A stretch of DNA of 64,000 nucleotides, from positions 248,001 to 312,000 of the forward strand of contig JADJZB010000028.1 in assembly GCA_016719485.1 (NCBI GenBank), given 5' to 3'. Made by a program: the position numbers and the translations under genes. Source of the stretch: Holophagales bacterium. Its GTDB lineage: Bacteria; Acidobacteriota; Thermoanaerobaculia; UBA5066. Shown piece after piece: positions 42,810 to 51,712 of the stretch. The stretch's first letter is position 1; every line of letters begins with the position of its first letter. The notes below the pieces were generated by a model, which did not search any database, had not been told where the DNA came from, and saw only the letters and a list, made by a program, of their open reading frames with translations.

Positions 42810-43796
42810 CTACGAGTGGAGCTCGACGACGTCGCGGTCGGCCAGGACGTGCTGCCGGTCGACCTGCTGCCCGTCGAACTTCGCGTGCCCCCAGATCCGC
42901 GCGAAGCGCAGGGCCGCCGCGACGTCCTTGTGGACCCGCTCGGCCAGGTCGTGGACCGTGGCTCCCTCCGGCAGGACGAAAGGAGAGGCGAGGTCGGGCT
43001 TCTTCCCCGGCTCTTTCGCGAAGACGCGGACCCGCTTCAGCTCCCGGTAGAGGAGCGGCCGGAGCGCGTCGAGGCCCTGGCCCGAGAGAGCCGAAACCGG
43101 CAGGAACGGCAGGTCGTTCCCGATCGCCTCGCGGGCGATCTCGGCGAACGTCCCGTCGTCGAGGTCGCTCTTGTTGCCGAGGACGATCACGGGCCGCACC
43201 GCGAGGAAGGGCGGCGCGTCGGCCGGGACCGGCCTGACCCGCGGCCACACCCGCGAGCGCTCCAGGAGGTCGAGGAGGAGCTTCGCCGCCACCTCGCCGT
43301 CGTCGGCCGTCACGTCGAGGACGAGAAGGACGCCGTCCGCGTTGTGGACGAGGTTCGTGAGGTAGGGCTCCGTGTGCCCTTCGGCGACGGCGGGCGTGTC
43401 GACGAGCTGCACCTGCACTTCCTCGAACGGCATCATCCCGGGCTGCGGCGCCCGCGTCGTGAACGGGTACTCCCCGATCTCCGGGTGCGCGTGCGTGAGC
43501 GCCGCCAGGAGCGACGACTTGCCCGCGTTCGGCTCGCCGAGGAGGACCCACTGCCCCGCCCCCTCGCGCTTCACGTGCCCCGGGTCGGCCCGGCGCCCGC
43601 CGTGCGCGGCGTGGTCGACCTCGGCCTCCAGCTTGGCGAGGCGCTTCTTCAGGTCGGCGTAGAGCTTCTCGGTCCCCTTGTGCTTCGGGAGGAGGGCGAT
43701 CATCTCGCGCAGCGCCGCGAGCTTGTCGTCGTGCGAGGACGCCGCCTTGAACCTCTCCTCCGCATCGTGGTACGGCGGCGTCAGGTTCGCAGTCAC
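42810..43796 (-). CDS. GTPase with C-terminal TGS domain (OBG/DRG-related)
   Basis: The product has 328 residues. A helical N-terminus (TPPYHDAEERFKAA; KHKGTEKLYADLKKRLAKLE) precedes the G domain: G1 LGEPNAGKSSLL, G3 LVDTPAV, G4 GNKSDL and G5-like VSAL. A TGS domain (PFVLPEGATVHDLAERVHKD to ADRDVVELHS) closes it. This resembles the DRG-type GTPases that bind ribosomes or RNA. The G3 Gly is replaced by Ala (DTPA instead of DxxG), a feature shared with some OBG relatives. GTG 43796 is chosen because family similarity starts there. The start region overlaps the proposed 5' end of the divergent recombinase gene. Confidence 0.9.
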   Translation of the reverse strand: MTANLTPPYHDAEERFKAASSHDDKLAALREMIALLPKHKGTEKLYADLKKRLAKLEAEVDHAAHGGRRADPGHVKREGAGQWVLLGEPNAGKSSLLAALTHAHPEIGEYPFTTRAPQPGMMPFEEVQVQLVDTPAVAEGHTEPYLTNLVHNADGVLLVLDVTADDGEVAAKLLLDLLERSRVWPRVRPVPADAPPFLAVRPVIVLGNKSDLDDGTFAEIAREAIGNDLPFLPVSALSGQGLDALRPLLYRELKRVRVFAKEPGKKPDLASPFVLPEGATVHDLAERVHKDVAAALRFARIWGHAKFDGQQVDRQHVLADRDVVELHS

Positions 43797-45699
43797 GGAA
43801 GAATCGATCCTCGCTGCCCTCGAAACGTCACCCGAGAACCGGGACCGTTTCCTGGGCTCCCTGTCGGCGCTGCTCGCCGAGACCGACGGGACGGCCCTCT
43901 TCGGGGAGGTCGGGATTCCGAGCGACCGGGGTTTCGTCGCCGAGCTCGGCGAGCGGATCTCCGCCCGGCTCATCCCCTCTCCTCGCGACGCCCACGACCT
44001 CGCGGCCTTCGTCCCGCGCCTCTTCTCGAGTCGGGGACGAGGTCGAGACGTTCTGCGGCCTCCCGCTCTCCGACGTCCACGGTTTCGTCCGGCTCCTCCA
44101 GGGAGGCCTGACGACGGAGGCGGTGGCGGCCGTGTCCCGCGGTTTCGCCGACGGTTTCCGGATCCTGCTGAGCCGGATACAGGCGCAGGGCCTCTCGCGC
44201 GACCTGCGCGTCCGCTCCACGCCGGGACCGGTCTACGCCTCGCCGTTCCACCGCATCCTCCGGTCGGGCGACGCACTCCTCGACGCCTGGATCGGCGGCC
44301 GGGAGACCGCCCAGGCGTTGCAGGCCTTCAACAAGGACTCGGGGGACTGCCGCAAGGAAGTCCGGCTCATCCAGCGCCACCTCGAGGACGCCGGCGTCAG
44401 CGTCGACGTCGTCTTCGGGCTCCAGGTGATCGACCGTTGCCTGACCCGGACCGCGCTCATGGCGGACGTGATGGAGGGCGGCGACGGACCCGAGCGTTCG
44501 AGGGCGCTCCACCGCCTGCTGTCGCGCCTCGTCCAGCTCGCCCACGAGGACAAGAGTGTCTTCCACCTCGTCCGCTGGAACCTCCACCTCCTCGACAGGA
44601 AGATCGTCGACCGGACGGGGAAGACCGGAGAGCACTACGTCGCGACCACGCCTTCGGAGTACCGGCACATCTGGCTGGCCGCGGCGGGAGGCGGAGCGCT
44701 CACCGTCCTCACGGCAGCCTTCAAGATGCTCGTCCACGAGTGGCACCTCGCCGCGTTCCCGGAGAGCTTTCTCTACGGCCTGAACTACGCCGTCAGCTTC
44801 CTGCTGATGCAGGCCTTCGGCCTCGTCCTCGCCACGAAACAGCCGGCGATGACCGCCGCGGCCCTCGCGCAGATCATGCGCGAGGCGAAGGGAGAGGACC
44901 GCGAGGAGAGGATCGCCGGCTTCTTCGCCCGGCTCACGAGCTCCCAGCTCGCGGCCGCTGTCTCGAACGTGGCGACCGTCGGCGTCGGCGCGGCCGTGTT
45001 CGTCGGCGGGTGGCTGCTCCTCGCGGGACGTCCCTGGGTCGACGAGAAGACCGCCCGGGACACGTTCCTCGTCCTCAGCCCGCTCGACAGCGGGACGATC
45101 TTCTTCGCTGCTCTCACCGGCGTCCTGCTCTGGATGGGAAGCCTCGCGGGCGGCTGGTTCGAGAACTGGTCGACGTACCACCGGCTTCCCGAGGGGATCG
45201 CCCGACACCCTCTCGGCAGGGTTTTCGGTCCCGAGAGGATGAAGCGCCTCGCCGACGGCCTCGCGAGGAACGCATCCGGGTGGCCACGAACGTCGCGCTC
45301 GGGTTCCTCCTCGGCTTCGCGCCGGCCGTCGGCCGCTTCTTCGGCATCCCGTTCGACGTCCGCCACGTCACGCTCTCGACCGGGCAGCTCGCGCTCGCCG
45401 CGTCGAGCCTCGGCGAGAGGTGGTTCGACGACGGGGCGTTCCTGCGCGGTCTCGCCGGGATCGGGGTCATGTTCGTCCTGAACCTCTCGGTCGCGTTCTC
45501 GCTCTCGCTGATGAATGCGGCGCGGGCGTACGAGATGCCGTCGGGTGAGCTGGGCGGAGTCCTGAGGCACGTCTTCAAGCGGGCGCTGAGCCGCCCGTTC
45601 GACTTCGTCCGTCCGCCACGGCGGTCGGCCCCGAGGTGTCAGTCCCGCCTGTCCACCCCTGCCCGAAAAGCAGTCATAAAACATTACAGGTGCAAATAG
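43747..45699 (+). CDS. Gcr-type site-specific recombinase family membrane protein (COG4389-like), with two frameshifts
   Basis: Three consecutive frames join into one protein of about 650 residues, the family length. Part one (to about 44035) holds LFGEVGIPSDRGFVAELGERIS. Part two (to about 45267) holds EYRHIWLAAAGGGALTVLTAAFK and LNYAVSFLLMQAFGLVLATKQPAMTA. Part three holds ERIRVATNVALGFLLGFAP. Removing one G of 44033-44036 and adding one G at 45267-45268 restores a single frame. The protein has several membrane helices. The family name comes from gonococcal Gcr, and recombinase activity is poorly supported. The start is uncertain: TTG 43747 is in frame but overlaps the divergent GTPase gene. 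Confidence 0.72.
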   Translation: MNLSSASWYGGVRFAVTEESILAALETSPENRDRFLGSLSALLAETDGTALFGEVGIPSDRGFVAELGERISARLIPSPRDAHDLAAFVPRLFSSRGRGRDVLRPPALRRPRFRPAPPGRPDDGGGGGRVPRFRRRFPDPAEPDTGAGPLARPARPLHAGTGLRLAVPPHPPVGRRTPRRLDRRPGDRPGVAGLQQGLGGLPQGSPAHPAPPRGRRRQRRRRLRAPGDRPLPDPDRAHGGRDGGRRRTRAFEGAPPPAVAPRPARPRGQECLPPRPLEPPPPRQEDRRPDGEDRRALRRDHAFGVPAHLAGRGGRRSAHRPHGSLQDARPRVAPRRVPGELSLRPELRRQLPADAGLRPRPRHETAGDDRRGPRADHARGEGRGPRGEDRRLLRPAHELPARGRCLERGDRRRRRGRVRRRVAAPRGTSLGRREDRPGHVPRPQPARQRDDLLRCSHRRPALDGKPRGRLVRELVDVPPASRGDRPTPSRQGFRSREDEAPRRRPREERIRVATNVALGFLLGFAPAVGRFFGIPFDVRHVTLSTGQLALAASSLGERWFDDGAFLRGLAGIGVMFVLNLSVAFSLSLMNAARAYEMPSGELGGVLRHVFKRALSRPFDFVRPPRRSAPRCQSRLSTPARKAVIKHYRCK

Positions 45700-45732
45700 A
45701 TAAGATTGTTCGTGACAGGGCTATCACAAATA

Positions 45733-45749
45733 TATAATGTAAATAACAT
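45733..45749 (+). promoter_or_regulatory. -10 element and possible operator of the GntR gene
   Basis: TATAAT (45733-45738) is a perfect -10, in an 85-base stretch far more AT-rich than the window. It overlaps ATGTAAATAACAT (45737-45749), whose ends ATGT/ACAT are inverted repeats with the spacing common to GntR-family operators, so autoregulation is plausible. No good -35 at standard spacing is visible. The start ATG follows at 45751 without a Shine-Dalgarno sequence. Confidence 0.45.
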
Positions 45750-45750
45750 C

Positions 45751-46437
45751 ATGCAGGGCCGAACCGGCACCGAGCATCACCGACAGCTTCGGCAGTGGGT
45801 CGCGGACCGCCTGCGGTCCGAGATTCTCGAGGGCCGCCGCCGTCCCGGCGACTGGCTTCGCCAGGAGAGCGTGGCTCGCGAAGAAGGCGTCTCCCAGACG
45901 CCCGTGCGCGAGGCCCTCAAGCAGCTCGTGTCCGAGGGACTCCTCGAGCACGTGCCTTACCGGGGCATCCGCGTCGTCACCCTCTCCGTCGAGGACGCCG
46001 AGGATCTCTACGCGAGCCGAGCCGTCCTCGAGCCGATGGCGGCCCGCCACGCCGCCGCGGAGATCTCGCCCGAGGAGCTGAAGGAGCTCACCTCGCTCCA
46101 CCACCGGATGCTCGCGTGCGAGGTGCCGGCGCGCCTGAAGGAGTATCGCGACCTGAACCGGCGCTTCCACGAGACGATCATCTCGGCTTCGCGACGCCCG
46201 TTCCTGATGCGGACGCTGGGGCACCTCTGGTCGGCCTTCCCCACGATGCTCTGGAGCAACGTCCCGAAGATCGCCGTCAGCTCGCTTCCCGAGCGGGAGG
46301 AGCCCGATGCCGAGGAGCACGCCGAGATCGTCGCCTCGCTGGCGGCGCACGATCCCGAAAGGGCCGCCGAAGCCGTGAAGCGCCACGTCGAGGCGGCGGG
46401 AGAGACGCTCGTCGCCGCCATGAGAAGCGTTCCATGA
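45751..46437 (+). CDS. GntR-family transcriptional regulator (FadR/FCD subfamily)
   Basis: The product has 228 residues. The N-terminal winged helix reads LRSEILEGRRRPGDWLRQESVAREEGVSQTPVREALKQL, the canonical GntR DNA-binding region. A helical FCD ligand domain follows (ASRAVLEPMAARHAA; LNRRFHETIISAS; EEHAEIVASLAAHDPERA), with metal-binding-type Asp/His residues. Such regulators usually sense small carboxylic acids or sugar acids. The Oar-like receptor gene follows after 113 bases on the same strand and is the most obvious candidate target. An upstream in-frame TTG (45706) overlaps the promoter and is rejected. Confidence 0.9.
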   Translation: MQGRTGTEHHRQLRQWVADRLRSEILEGRRRPGDWLRQESVAREEGVSQTPVREALKQLVSEGLLEHVPYRGIRVVTLSVEDAEDLYASRAVLEPMAARHAAAEISPEELKELTSLHHRMLACEVPARLKEYRDLNRRFHETIISASRRPFLMRTLGHLWSAFPTMLWSNVPKIAVSSLPEREEPDAEEHAEIVASLAAHDPERAAEAVKRHVEAAGETLVAAMRSVP

Positions 46438-46550
46438 AACACCTGACGCAGACCTCGGAGTGTGCCCTGCGCCGGGATTCGATCGAACAGAAACACGAGT
46501 CTGGCCACGGGTCCTCGGGCGCCGCCCGACCCCGGGAAGGAGGAGGAGTC

Positions 46551-49310
46551 ATGCCACGGAAGCTTTCGATGGTCGTAGGGGCCGCACTGATCCTGTTGCT
46601 CGGGTTCTCGGGGGTCGCGAATGCCCAGGGGTCCGTGACCGGCAGCGTCCAGGGAACCGTCAAGGACGCCGAAGGCGGGGTCCTGCCCGGAACCCTCGTC
46701 ACGGCCACCTCGACCGCCCTCGTCAAGGGCCGCATGTCGACGACCGCCGACGCCCGCGGGGGATGGCGTTTCCCCGCGCTGCCTCCCGGCAGCTACGCGT
46801 TCGAGGCCGAGCTCCAGGGCTTCAGGAAAGCCCGGCGCGACGGTATCCGCGTGAGCCTCGGCCAGTCGATGGCCATCGACCTCGTCCTCTCGCTCTCGTC
46901 CGTCGCAGCCGAGGCCGTCGTCACGGCCGAGGCACCGATGGTCAGCGTCGTCGAGAACAAGGTCGCGACGAGCTTCGGCGGCGACTTCATCAACAAGCAG
47001 GCGGTCCCGCGCAACTACTACCAGGTGCTCTCGGCCGCTCCGGGTGTCAACGTCGACACGTCGGCGTCGCCCGACAGCAGCAGCATGCTCGCGTACGGCG
47101 GCACCACCTCGAACCAGAACGCCTTCACGCTCGACGGCGTCAACGTCGGGGACGCGGCGAGCGGCAACTACTGGCTCCTTCCCAGCATCCAGTGGATGGA
47201 GGAGATCCAGGTCGCCGGTCTCGGCGCGAGCGCGGAATACGGCGGCTACACCGGCGCCGTCGTCAACGGCGTCACGAAGTCGGGCGGCAACACGTTCAAG
47301 GGGACGCTCGAGGCCTACTACCAGCCCGATTCGTTCGTCTCCGACAACTCGCCCGAGAACGACGAAGACGAGACGTTCACCTTCGAGGACTACGCCCTCA
47401 GCCTCGGCGGACCGGTCGTCAAGGACAAGCTCTGGTTCTTCGCCAGCGCCGAGTACTGGCACCAGGAAACGACGCCCGTCGGCGCCCGGGACACCTCGGA
47501 CCGCAAGGTCCCGCGCTTCCTCGGAAAGCTCACCTACCAGCTGGGCGAGGGCAACCGGATCTTCGCGATGGGAGAGTACGACCACGTCAAGAACGACCGG
47601 CGCGGCATCGACGCCTTCACGTTCCCCGAGGCGGCGCCCAACCAGGACGGACCGAACGCCACCTTCGCCGTGAACTGGGAGTCGATCCTCTCCTCGGCGA
47701 GCTTCCTCAACGTGAAGGTCACCGGCTACGACGGCAACGACGACTTCCTCGGCTCCGCCGGGTTCGCGACGCCCGGCCACGACGACGCCTACGGCGATAC
47801 CGGGTACGCGCTGGTGAACTCCAAGATCCAGGAGCTGAACCACCGCCACCGGGTGACGGGCGACGCCAACTGGAGCCTCTTCAAGGACGGCCTCTTCGGC
47901 GACAGCGACGCCCACTCGTTCAAGTTCGGCATCCTGTACGAGAAGTCCTCCACGACGGACGAGTGGCGCCGCAACGGCGGGTACACCTACTACGACGACT
48001 CGACGCTCTGCCCCGGGGACACCGAGGAAGCGCAGATCGCCAACTACCTCCGGGACCCATCCTGCGGCTGGTACGAGCGCTCCACGGGCTACGGCGAGTA
48101 CGAGGTCCACGCGGAGCAGACGGGCTTCGTCGCCTACGCCCAGGACTCGCTGCGGATCAACCGCTTCACGGTGAATCTCGGCCTTCGCTACACGAACTAC
48201 AAGGGCGGCTGGCGCGAAGGCTTCGGCAACCCCGACGTCTACGAAGCCGACTTCGTCGATCCGCGCGTCGGGTTCGCGTGGGACGTCCTCGGGAACGCCA
48301 AGCTCGCCGTCAAGGCGCACTGGGGCCGCTACCACTCCTCCATGTACACCTACCTCTTCGACCGCGAGGCGTCCGGCGGAGCCGCGGTGCCGGACGGCGA
48401 CTGCTACTGGGACGGCTCGACGTGGGGCGACTGCAGCGAGGCCGTGCCGGACTCGGCCACGATGGGGACCATCGACCACCCGTACGTGGACGAGGCGCTC
48501 CTCACGATCGAGCACCAGCTCGGCAGGGACATGTCCATCGGCGCCGACTACGTCAACCGGCGCTTCCGCAACCTGATGGGAATGGTCAACACGAACGACG
48601 ACTACGAGCGCGTGACCGGCATCCCGAACCCGATCGCCGGGGGCGAGCTCGAGGTGTGGAGCCTCAACGGCGACCCGGTCTGGTCGCTTTCGACCGACAA
48701 CCCCGGGGAGCGGGACTACGACTCCTTCGTCGTCCGGTTCGACAAGCGCTACAGCCGCGGCTGGCAGCTCCGCTCCTCGCTCGTCTGGACCGACCTCAAG
48801 GGGAACGTCCTCAAGAACAACGGATACGCCCCCGAGCTCGAGGACCGGAACGGCCTCGTGAACGCCTACGGCAACATGGACTCGTCCTTCAACGAGTGGG
48901 AGTTCAAGGTCTCCGGCGCCGTCGACCTGCCCCTCAACTTCACCGCGAGCGGCCAGTACACCTACCTCACCGGCATGTACTGGACGCCCTACGGCAACGT
49001 CCGCCGCTACCTCGACGGCAACTCCGCCTCGGGCCGCTACATCTTCCTGACGGAGCGCGGCTCGGAGCAGCTCGAAGCCCGGAACATCCTCGATCTTCGC
49101 CTCGCCTGGGGGATGAAGATCGCAGGCGACACCCGCCTCGACCTCTCCCTCGAGTGCTTCAACGTCCTGAACACCGGGGAGGCTCTCACCCTGGACGACT
49201 ACTACGGCGAGTACCGCAGCGGCACGTGGCGTCCGAACGCCACGTACGGCGCGGCCCTCAGCATCGAGACCCCGCGCCAGCTCCGGCTCGGCGCCCGCTT
49301 CAGCTTCTAG
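46551..49310 (+). CDS. Oar-like TonB-dependent receptor with carboxypeptidase-regulatory domain
   Basis: The product has 919 residues. A signal peptide (to about 25, ending VANAQG) precedes a carboxypeptidase-regulatory-like beta domain (VTGSVQGTVKDAEGGVLPGTLV...LPPGSYAFEAELQGF), a plug (LSAAPGVNVDTSAS; NAFTLDGVNVGDAAS) and a large barrel ending in RLGARFSF. This layout is abundant in Acidobacteriota and Myxococcota, where such proteins bind large peptides or glycans. AGGAGGAG lies just before the ATG. It follows a GntR regulator and precedes a strong terminator, so it is probably monocistronic. The ligand is unknown. Confidence 0.92.
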   Translation: MPRKLSMVVGAALILLLGFSGVANAQGSVTGSVQGTVKDAEGGVLPGTLVTATSTALVKGRMSTTADARGGWRFPALPPGSYAFEAELQGFRKARRDGIRVSLGQSMAIDLVLSLSSVAAEAVVTAEAPMVSVVENKVATSFGGDFINKQAVPRNYYQVLSAAPGVNVDTSASPDSSSMLAYGGTTSNQNAFTLDGVNVGDAASGNYWLLPSIQWMEEIQVAGLGASAEYGGYTGAVVNGVTKSGGNTFKGTLEAYYQPDSFVSDNSPENDEDETFTFEDYALSLGGPVVKDKLWFFASAEYWHQETTPVGARDTSDRKVPRFLGKLTYQLGEGNRIFAMGEYDHVKNDRRGIDAFTFPEAAPNQDGPNATFAVNWESILSSASFLNVKVTGYDGNDDFLGSAGFATPGHDDAYGDTGYALVNSKIQELNHRHRVTGDANWSLFKDGLFGDSDAHSFKFGILYEKSSTTDEWRRNGGYTYYDDSTLCPGDTEEAQIANYLRDPSCGWYERSTGYGEYEVHAEQTGFVAYAQDSLRINRFTVNLGLRYTNYKGGWREGFGNPDVYEADFVDPRVGFAWDVLGNAKLAVKAHWGRYHSSMYTYLFDREASGGAAVPDGDCYWDGSTWGDCSEAVPDSATMGTIDHPYVDEALLTIEHQLGRDMSIGADYVNRRFRNLMGMVNTNDDYERVTGIPNPIAGGELEVWSLNGDPVWSLSTDNPGERDYDSFVVRFDKRYSRGWQLRSSLVWTDLKGNVLKNNGYAPELEDRNGLVNAYGNMDSSFNEWEFKVSGAVDLPLNFTASGQYTYLTGMYWTPYGNVRRYLDGNSASGRYIFLTERGSEQLEARNILDLRLAWGMKIAGDTRLDLSLECFNVLNTGEALTLDDYYGEYRSGTWRPNATYGAALSIETPRQLRLGARFSF

Positions 49311-49335
49311 CTCCTTCCTCCTCCTTGCGATTCGC

Positions 49336-49365
49336 CGGGGCGGCCCGTGGCCGCCCCGCCTTTTT
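49336..49365 (+). terminator. Rho-independent terminator after the Oar-like receptor
   Basis: CGGGGCGGCC (49336-49345) pairs perfectly with GGCCGCCCCG (49349-49358) over a CGT loop, followed by CC and TTTTT (49361-49365). It lies 25 bases after the receptor stop. Confidence 0.9.
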
Positions 49366-49424
49366 CTTCGGCGCGGCCGTCCGTCCCGCGCCGGCGAGTC
49401 CCGCCCGGCGGCCGAGGTATCCGG

Positions 49425-50294
49425 ATGACACGTTCCCGCCTCCTCCTCTCGCTCGCCCTCCTCGCCGCACTTTCCTCCGCCGCCCTCGGCGGCGACGCGC
49501 CGGCGAAGGGGCACCTCGTCCTCATCGGCGGCGGCGACAAGCCTCCCGAAGTGATGCGGAAGTTCGTCGAGCTGGCGGGCGGCAAGGACGCCCCGATCGT
49601 CATGATCCCGACGGCCTCCTCCGAGCCCGACGCCGCCTCGTATTACGAGAAGCTCTTCCGCGAGGAGCACGGCTGCACGAACGCCGTCTCCCTCGACATC
49701 CGGAAGAAGGCCGACGCCCAGCGCGCCGACTGGACCGACCTCGCGAGGAAGGCCCGGGGCATCTTCTTCGGCGGCGGCGACCAGATCCGGATCACGAACG
49801 CCCTTCTCGGCACGCCCGTGGGCGACGCGATCGCCGCCGCGTTCGCCTCCGGGGCCGTCGTCGGCGGGACCTCCGCCGGCACCGCCTGCCAGAGCGAGCG
49901 GATGATCACCGGCGAGGGAAACTTCTCCCAGGTCGCCACGCGCAGCGTCGAGCTCTGGACCGGGCTCGGCTTCCTCCCCCCCGGCGTCGTCGTCGACCAG
50001 CACTTCATCAGGCGCCAGCGCCAGAACCGGCTCCTCTCCGTGATCCTCGAGAACCCGGACCTCCTCGGCGTCGGCGTCGACGAGGAGACCGCGATCTGGG
50101 TCCGCCCGGACGGCACGTTCCAGGTCCTCGGCCGCAGCGGCGTCATGGTCTTCGACGCACAGGGCGGTCGGGTCTCCCGCAAGCCTCGCGACACGGGCCA
50201 GGACCTCCTCGGCGTCCACGCCCTGAAGCTCCACCTCCTCCTCCCCGGCGAAACCTACGACCTCTTCACCAGAACCGTCGGAGGCGCCCGATGA
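49425..50294 (+). CDS. Secreted cyanophycinase-like peptidase (S51 family)
   Basis: The product has 289 residues. A signal peptide (TRSRLLLSLALLAALSSAALGG) precedes an S51 domain: GHLVLIGGGDKP, IPTASSEPDAA, a GIFFGGGDQIRI loop, the catalytic Ser in GGTSAGTACQS and a conserved DQHFIRRQRQNRLL. Cyanophycinases cleave beta-Asp-Arg dipeptides from cyanophycin. Exported members are believed to use external polymer, and isoaspartyl dipeptides are an alternative substrate. No cyanophycin synthetase is in the window. The stop overlaps the CapA-like start (ATGA), so the pair is coupled. Confidence 0.88.
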   Translation: MTRSRLLLSLALLAALSSAALGGDAPAKGHLVLIGGGDKPPEVMRKFVELAGGKDAPIVMIPTASSEPDAASYYEKLFREEHGCTNAVSLDIRKKADAQRADWTDLARKARGIFFGGGDQIRITNALLGTPVGDAIAAAFASGAVVGGTSAGTACQSERMITGEGNFSQVATRSVELWTGLGFLPPGVVVDQHFIRRQRQNRLLSVILENPDLLGVGVDEETAIWVRPDGTFQVLGRSGVMVFDAQGGRVSRKPRDTGQDLLGVHALKLHLLLPGETYDLFTRTVGGAR

Positions 50295-51634
50295 CTCTGG
50301 TCGTTCTTCTTCTCGCTCTCGTCGTCGGCGGAGGCGTGGCAGGGGCTCCGCCTCCGGCGGTTCCTTCCGCTCCCGCGCCCGGGTGGGACCAGGGACGATC
50401 GGTCTACGAGCGGCGTGTCCGGCCGGCCGAGGCGCCGGAGAAGGTCGACTGGGACGCGCGGGTGTCGGCGCTCCTTCGCGAGGAGCCCGGGGACGTGATC
50501 GTCACGGCCGTCGGCGACATGATCTTCAACGAGCGGATCAGCCACCTGAAGGAACCGGAGCGGAAGAACCTGCTCCGGATTCTCCAGGAGTCCGACGTGG
50601 CGATCGGGAATCTCGAGTTCTCTCTCAACGAGCGGCCGGAGCTGCAGAAGGTCTTCTACAACTTCCGGGCGCCGCGCGACTTCGCCTGGGAGGTCGCCGC
50701 GACCGGCATCAACCTCGTGAGCATGGCGAACAACCACGCGCTCGACTTCGGCGCGGAAGGTCTGAAGGAGTGCCTGCGGGCGCTCGACCTTTCGGGGATC
50801 GCGCACGCCGGCGCCGGACGGACGCTCGCCGAGGCGCACCAACCCGGGACGAAGAGAGTCCAGGGTCAGAAGGAGCGGCTCGCCCTCCTCTCCTACATGC
50901 GCTACTGGACGGATCGCGACCGGTGCGCCGACCCGTCCGGCCCCTGCCTCGCGACGATCAACCCTGCCGAAGTTCTCGTCGCCGGCGAGGGCGGGAAGGT
51001 CGAAACCGTCGAGGGGCCGCTCGCGGCCGACGTGAAGACGATGGAGGAGGACGTCCTCCTCGCGAAGCGGCGGCACGGCACCGTGATGGTCTCACTCCAC
51101 GTCCACGACGTGAGCCACTCGCGGGCCTACGGCATCCAGGACACGACGCCCCCGAACGACCAGATCTCCTTCCGGAAGGCGATCGACGCCGGGGCCGACG
51201 CCGTCCTCGGCAGCGGGCCGCACGTCCTTCGCGGCATCGAGCTGCGAAACGGGAAGCCGATCTTCTACAGCCTCAGCAACTTCATCTACCAGTACCGGAC
51301 TCCGAAGGTCATCCCCACGGACCTCCCCCACCAGCGCGACTCGGAGGTTGCCCGCCCGCCGAACGTCTCCGTCTGGGACCGCCGCGACCCCCGCGAGGTG
51401 ATGGAAAGCGTCGTCGCCCGGATGACGTACCGCGACGGGAAGATCCGGAAGCTGGAGCTGATCCCCGTGACGATCGACGACGAGGGGCCACTTTACGGCG
51501 TCCCGCGACTGGCGCCGACGCACCGCGCCAGGGAGATCGTCGCGCTCCTCCAACGCCTCTCGGCCCCCTACGGCACGAGGATCGCGCTGAAGGAGTGGTA
51601 CGGCGAGGTCGAGCTGCCGAAGGCCGGCGACTGA
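50291..51634 (+). CDS. Secreted CapA/PgsA-family metallophosphatase-fold protein
   Basis: The product has 447 residues with a signal peptide (TLVVLLLALVVGGGVAGAP). The CapA fold motifs are VIVTAVGDMIFNERI, AIGNLEFSL, SMANNHALDFG, VMVSLHVHD and LGSGPHVLRGIE, followed by FYSLSNFIYQ. CapA/PgsA proteins take part in poly-gamma-glutamate synthesis or export, but most homologues are uncharacterised hydrolase-like proteins. Coupling to a cyanophycinase suggests joint handling of an amino-acid polymer outside the cytoplasm. That is inference from position. An unusual CADPSGPC stretch (near 215-222) has two cysteines that could form a disulfide. Confidence 0.85.
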   Translation: MTLVVLLLALVVGGGVAGAPPPAVPSAPAPGWDQGRSVYERRVRPAEAPEKVDWDARVSALLREEPGDVIVTAVGDMIFNERISHLKEPERKNLLRILQESDVAIGNLEFSLNERPELQKVFYNFRAPRDFAWEVAATGINLVSMANNHALDFGAEGLKECLRALDLSGIAHAGAGRTLAEAHQPGTKRVQGQKERLALLSYMRYWTDRDRCADPSGPCLATINPAEVLVAGEGGKVETVEGPLAADVKTMEEDVLLAKRRHGTVMVSLHVHDVSHSRAYGIQDTTPPNDQISFRKAIDAGADAVLGSGPHVLRGIELRNGKPIFYSLSNFIYQYRTPKVIPTDLPHQRDSEVARPPNVSVWDRRDPREVMESVVARMTYRDGKIRKLELIPVTIDDEGPLYGVPRLAPTHRAREIVALLQRLSAPYGTRIALKEWYGEVELPKAGD

Positions 51635-51671
51635 CCTGCTGCTTGACGAGCACCACCCGGCGGTTCTTCGC

Positions 51672-51712
51672 TTGACATCCATTACCACATACTGATATAG
51701 TGATGGTATGTG
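51672..51712 (+). promoter_or_regulatory. Promoter and possible operator of the 53-residue protein gene
   Basis: A perfect -35 TTGACA (51672-51677) is followed after 18 bases by TATAGT (51696-51701), five of six matches to the -10. The arms CACATAC (51686-51692) and GTATGTG (51706-51712) form a seven-base inverted repeat that brackets the -10 and covers the start codon, as an operator would. The stretch is much more AT-rich than its surroundings. Confidence 0.6.

Noticed and set aside
43747..45699. The recombinase-family gene as evidence of an integron or mobile element
   Set aside because: COG4389-type proteins are membrane proteins with doubtful recombinase activity. No attachment sites, cassettes or flanking direct repeats are visible.
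46008..50234. A 1400-codon minus-strand frame across the GntR, receptor and cyanophycinase genes
   Set aside because: It is the complement of three well-supported genes, crosses a strong terminator and two intergenic gaps, and shows no recognisable protein sequence.
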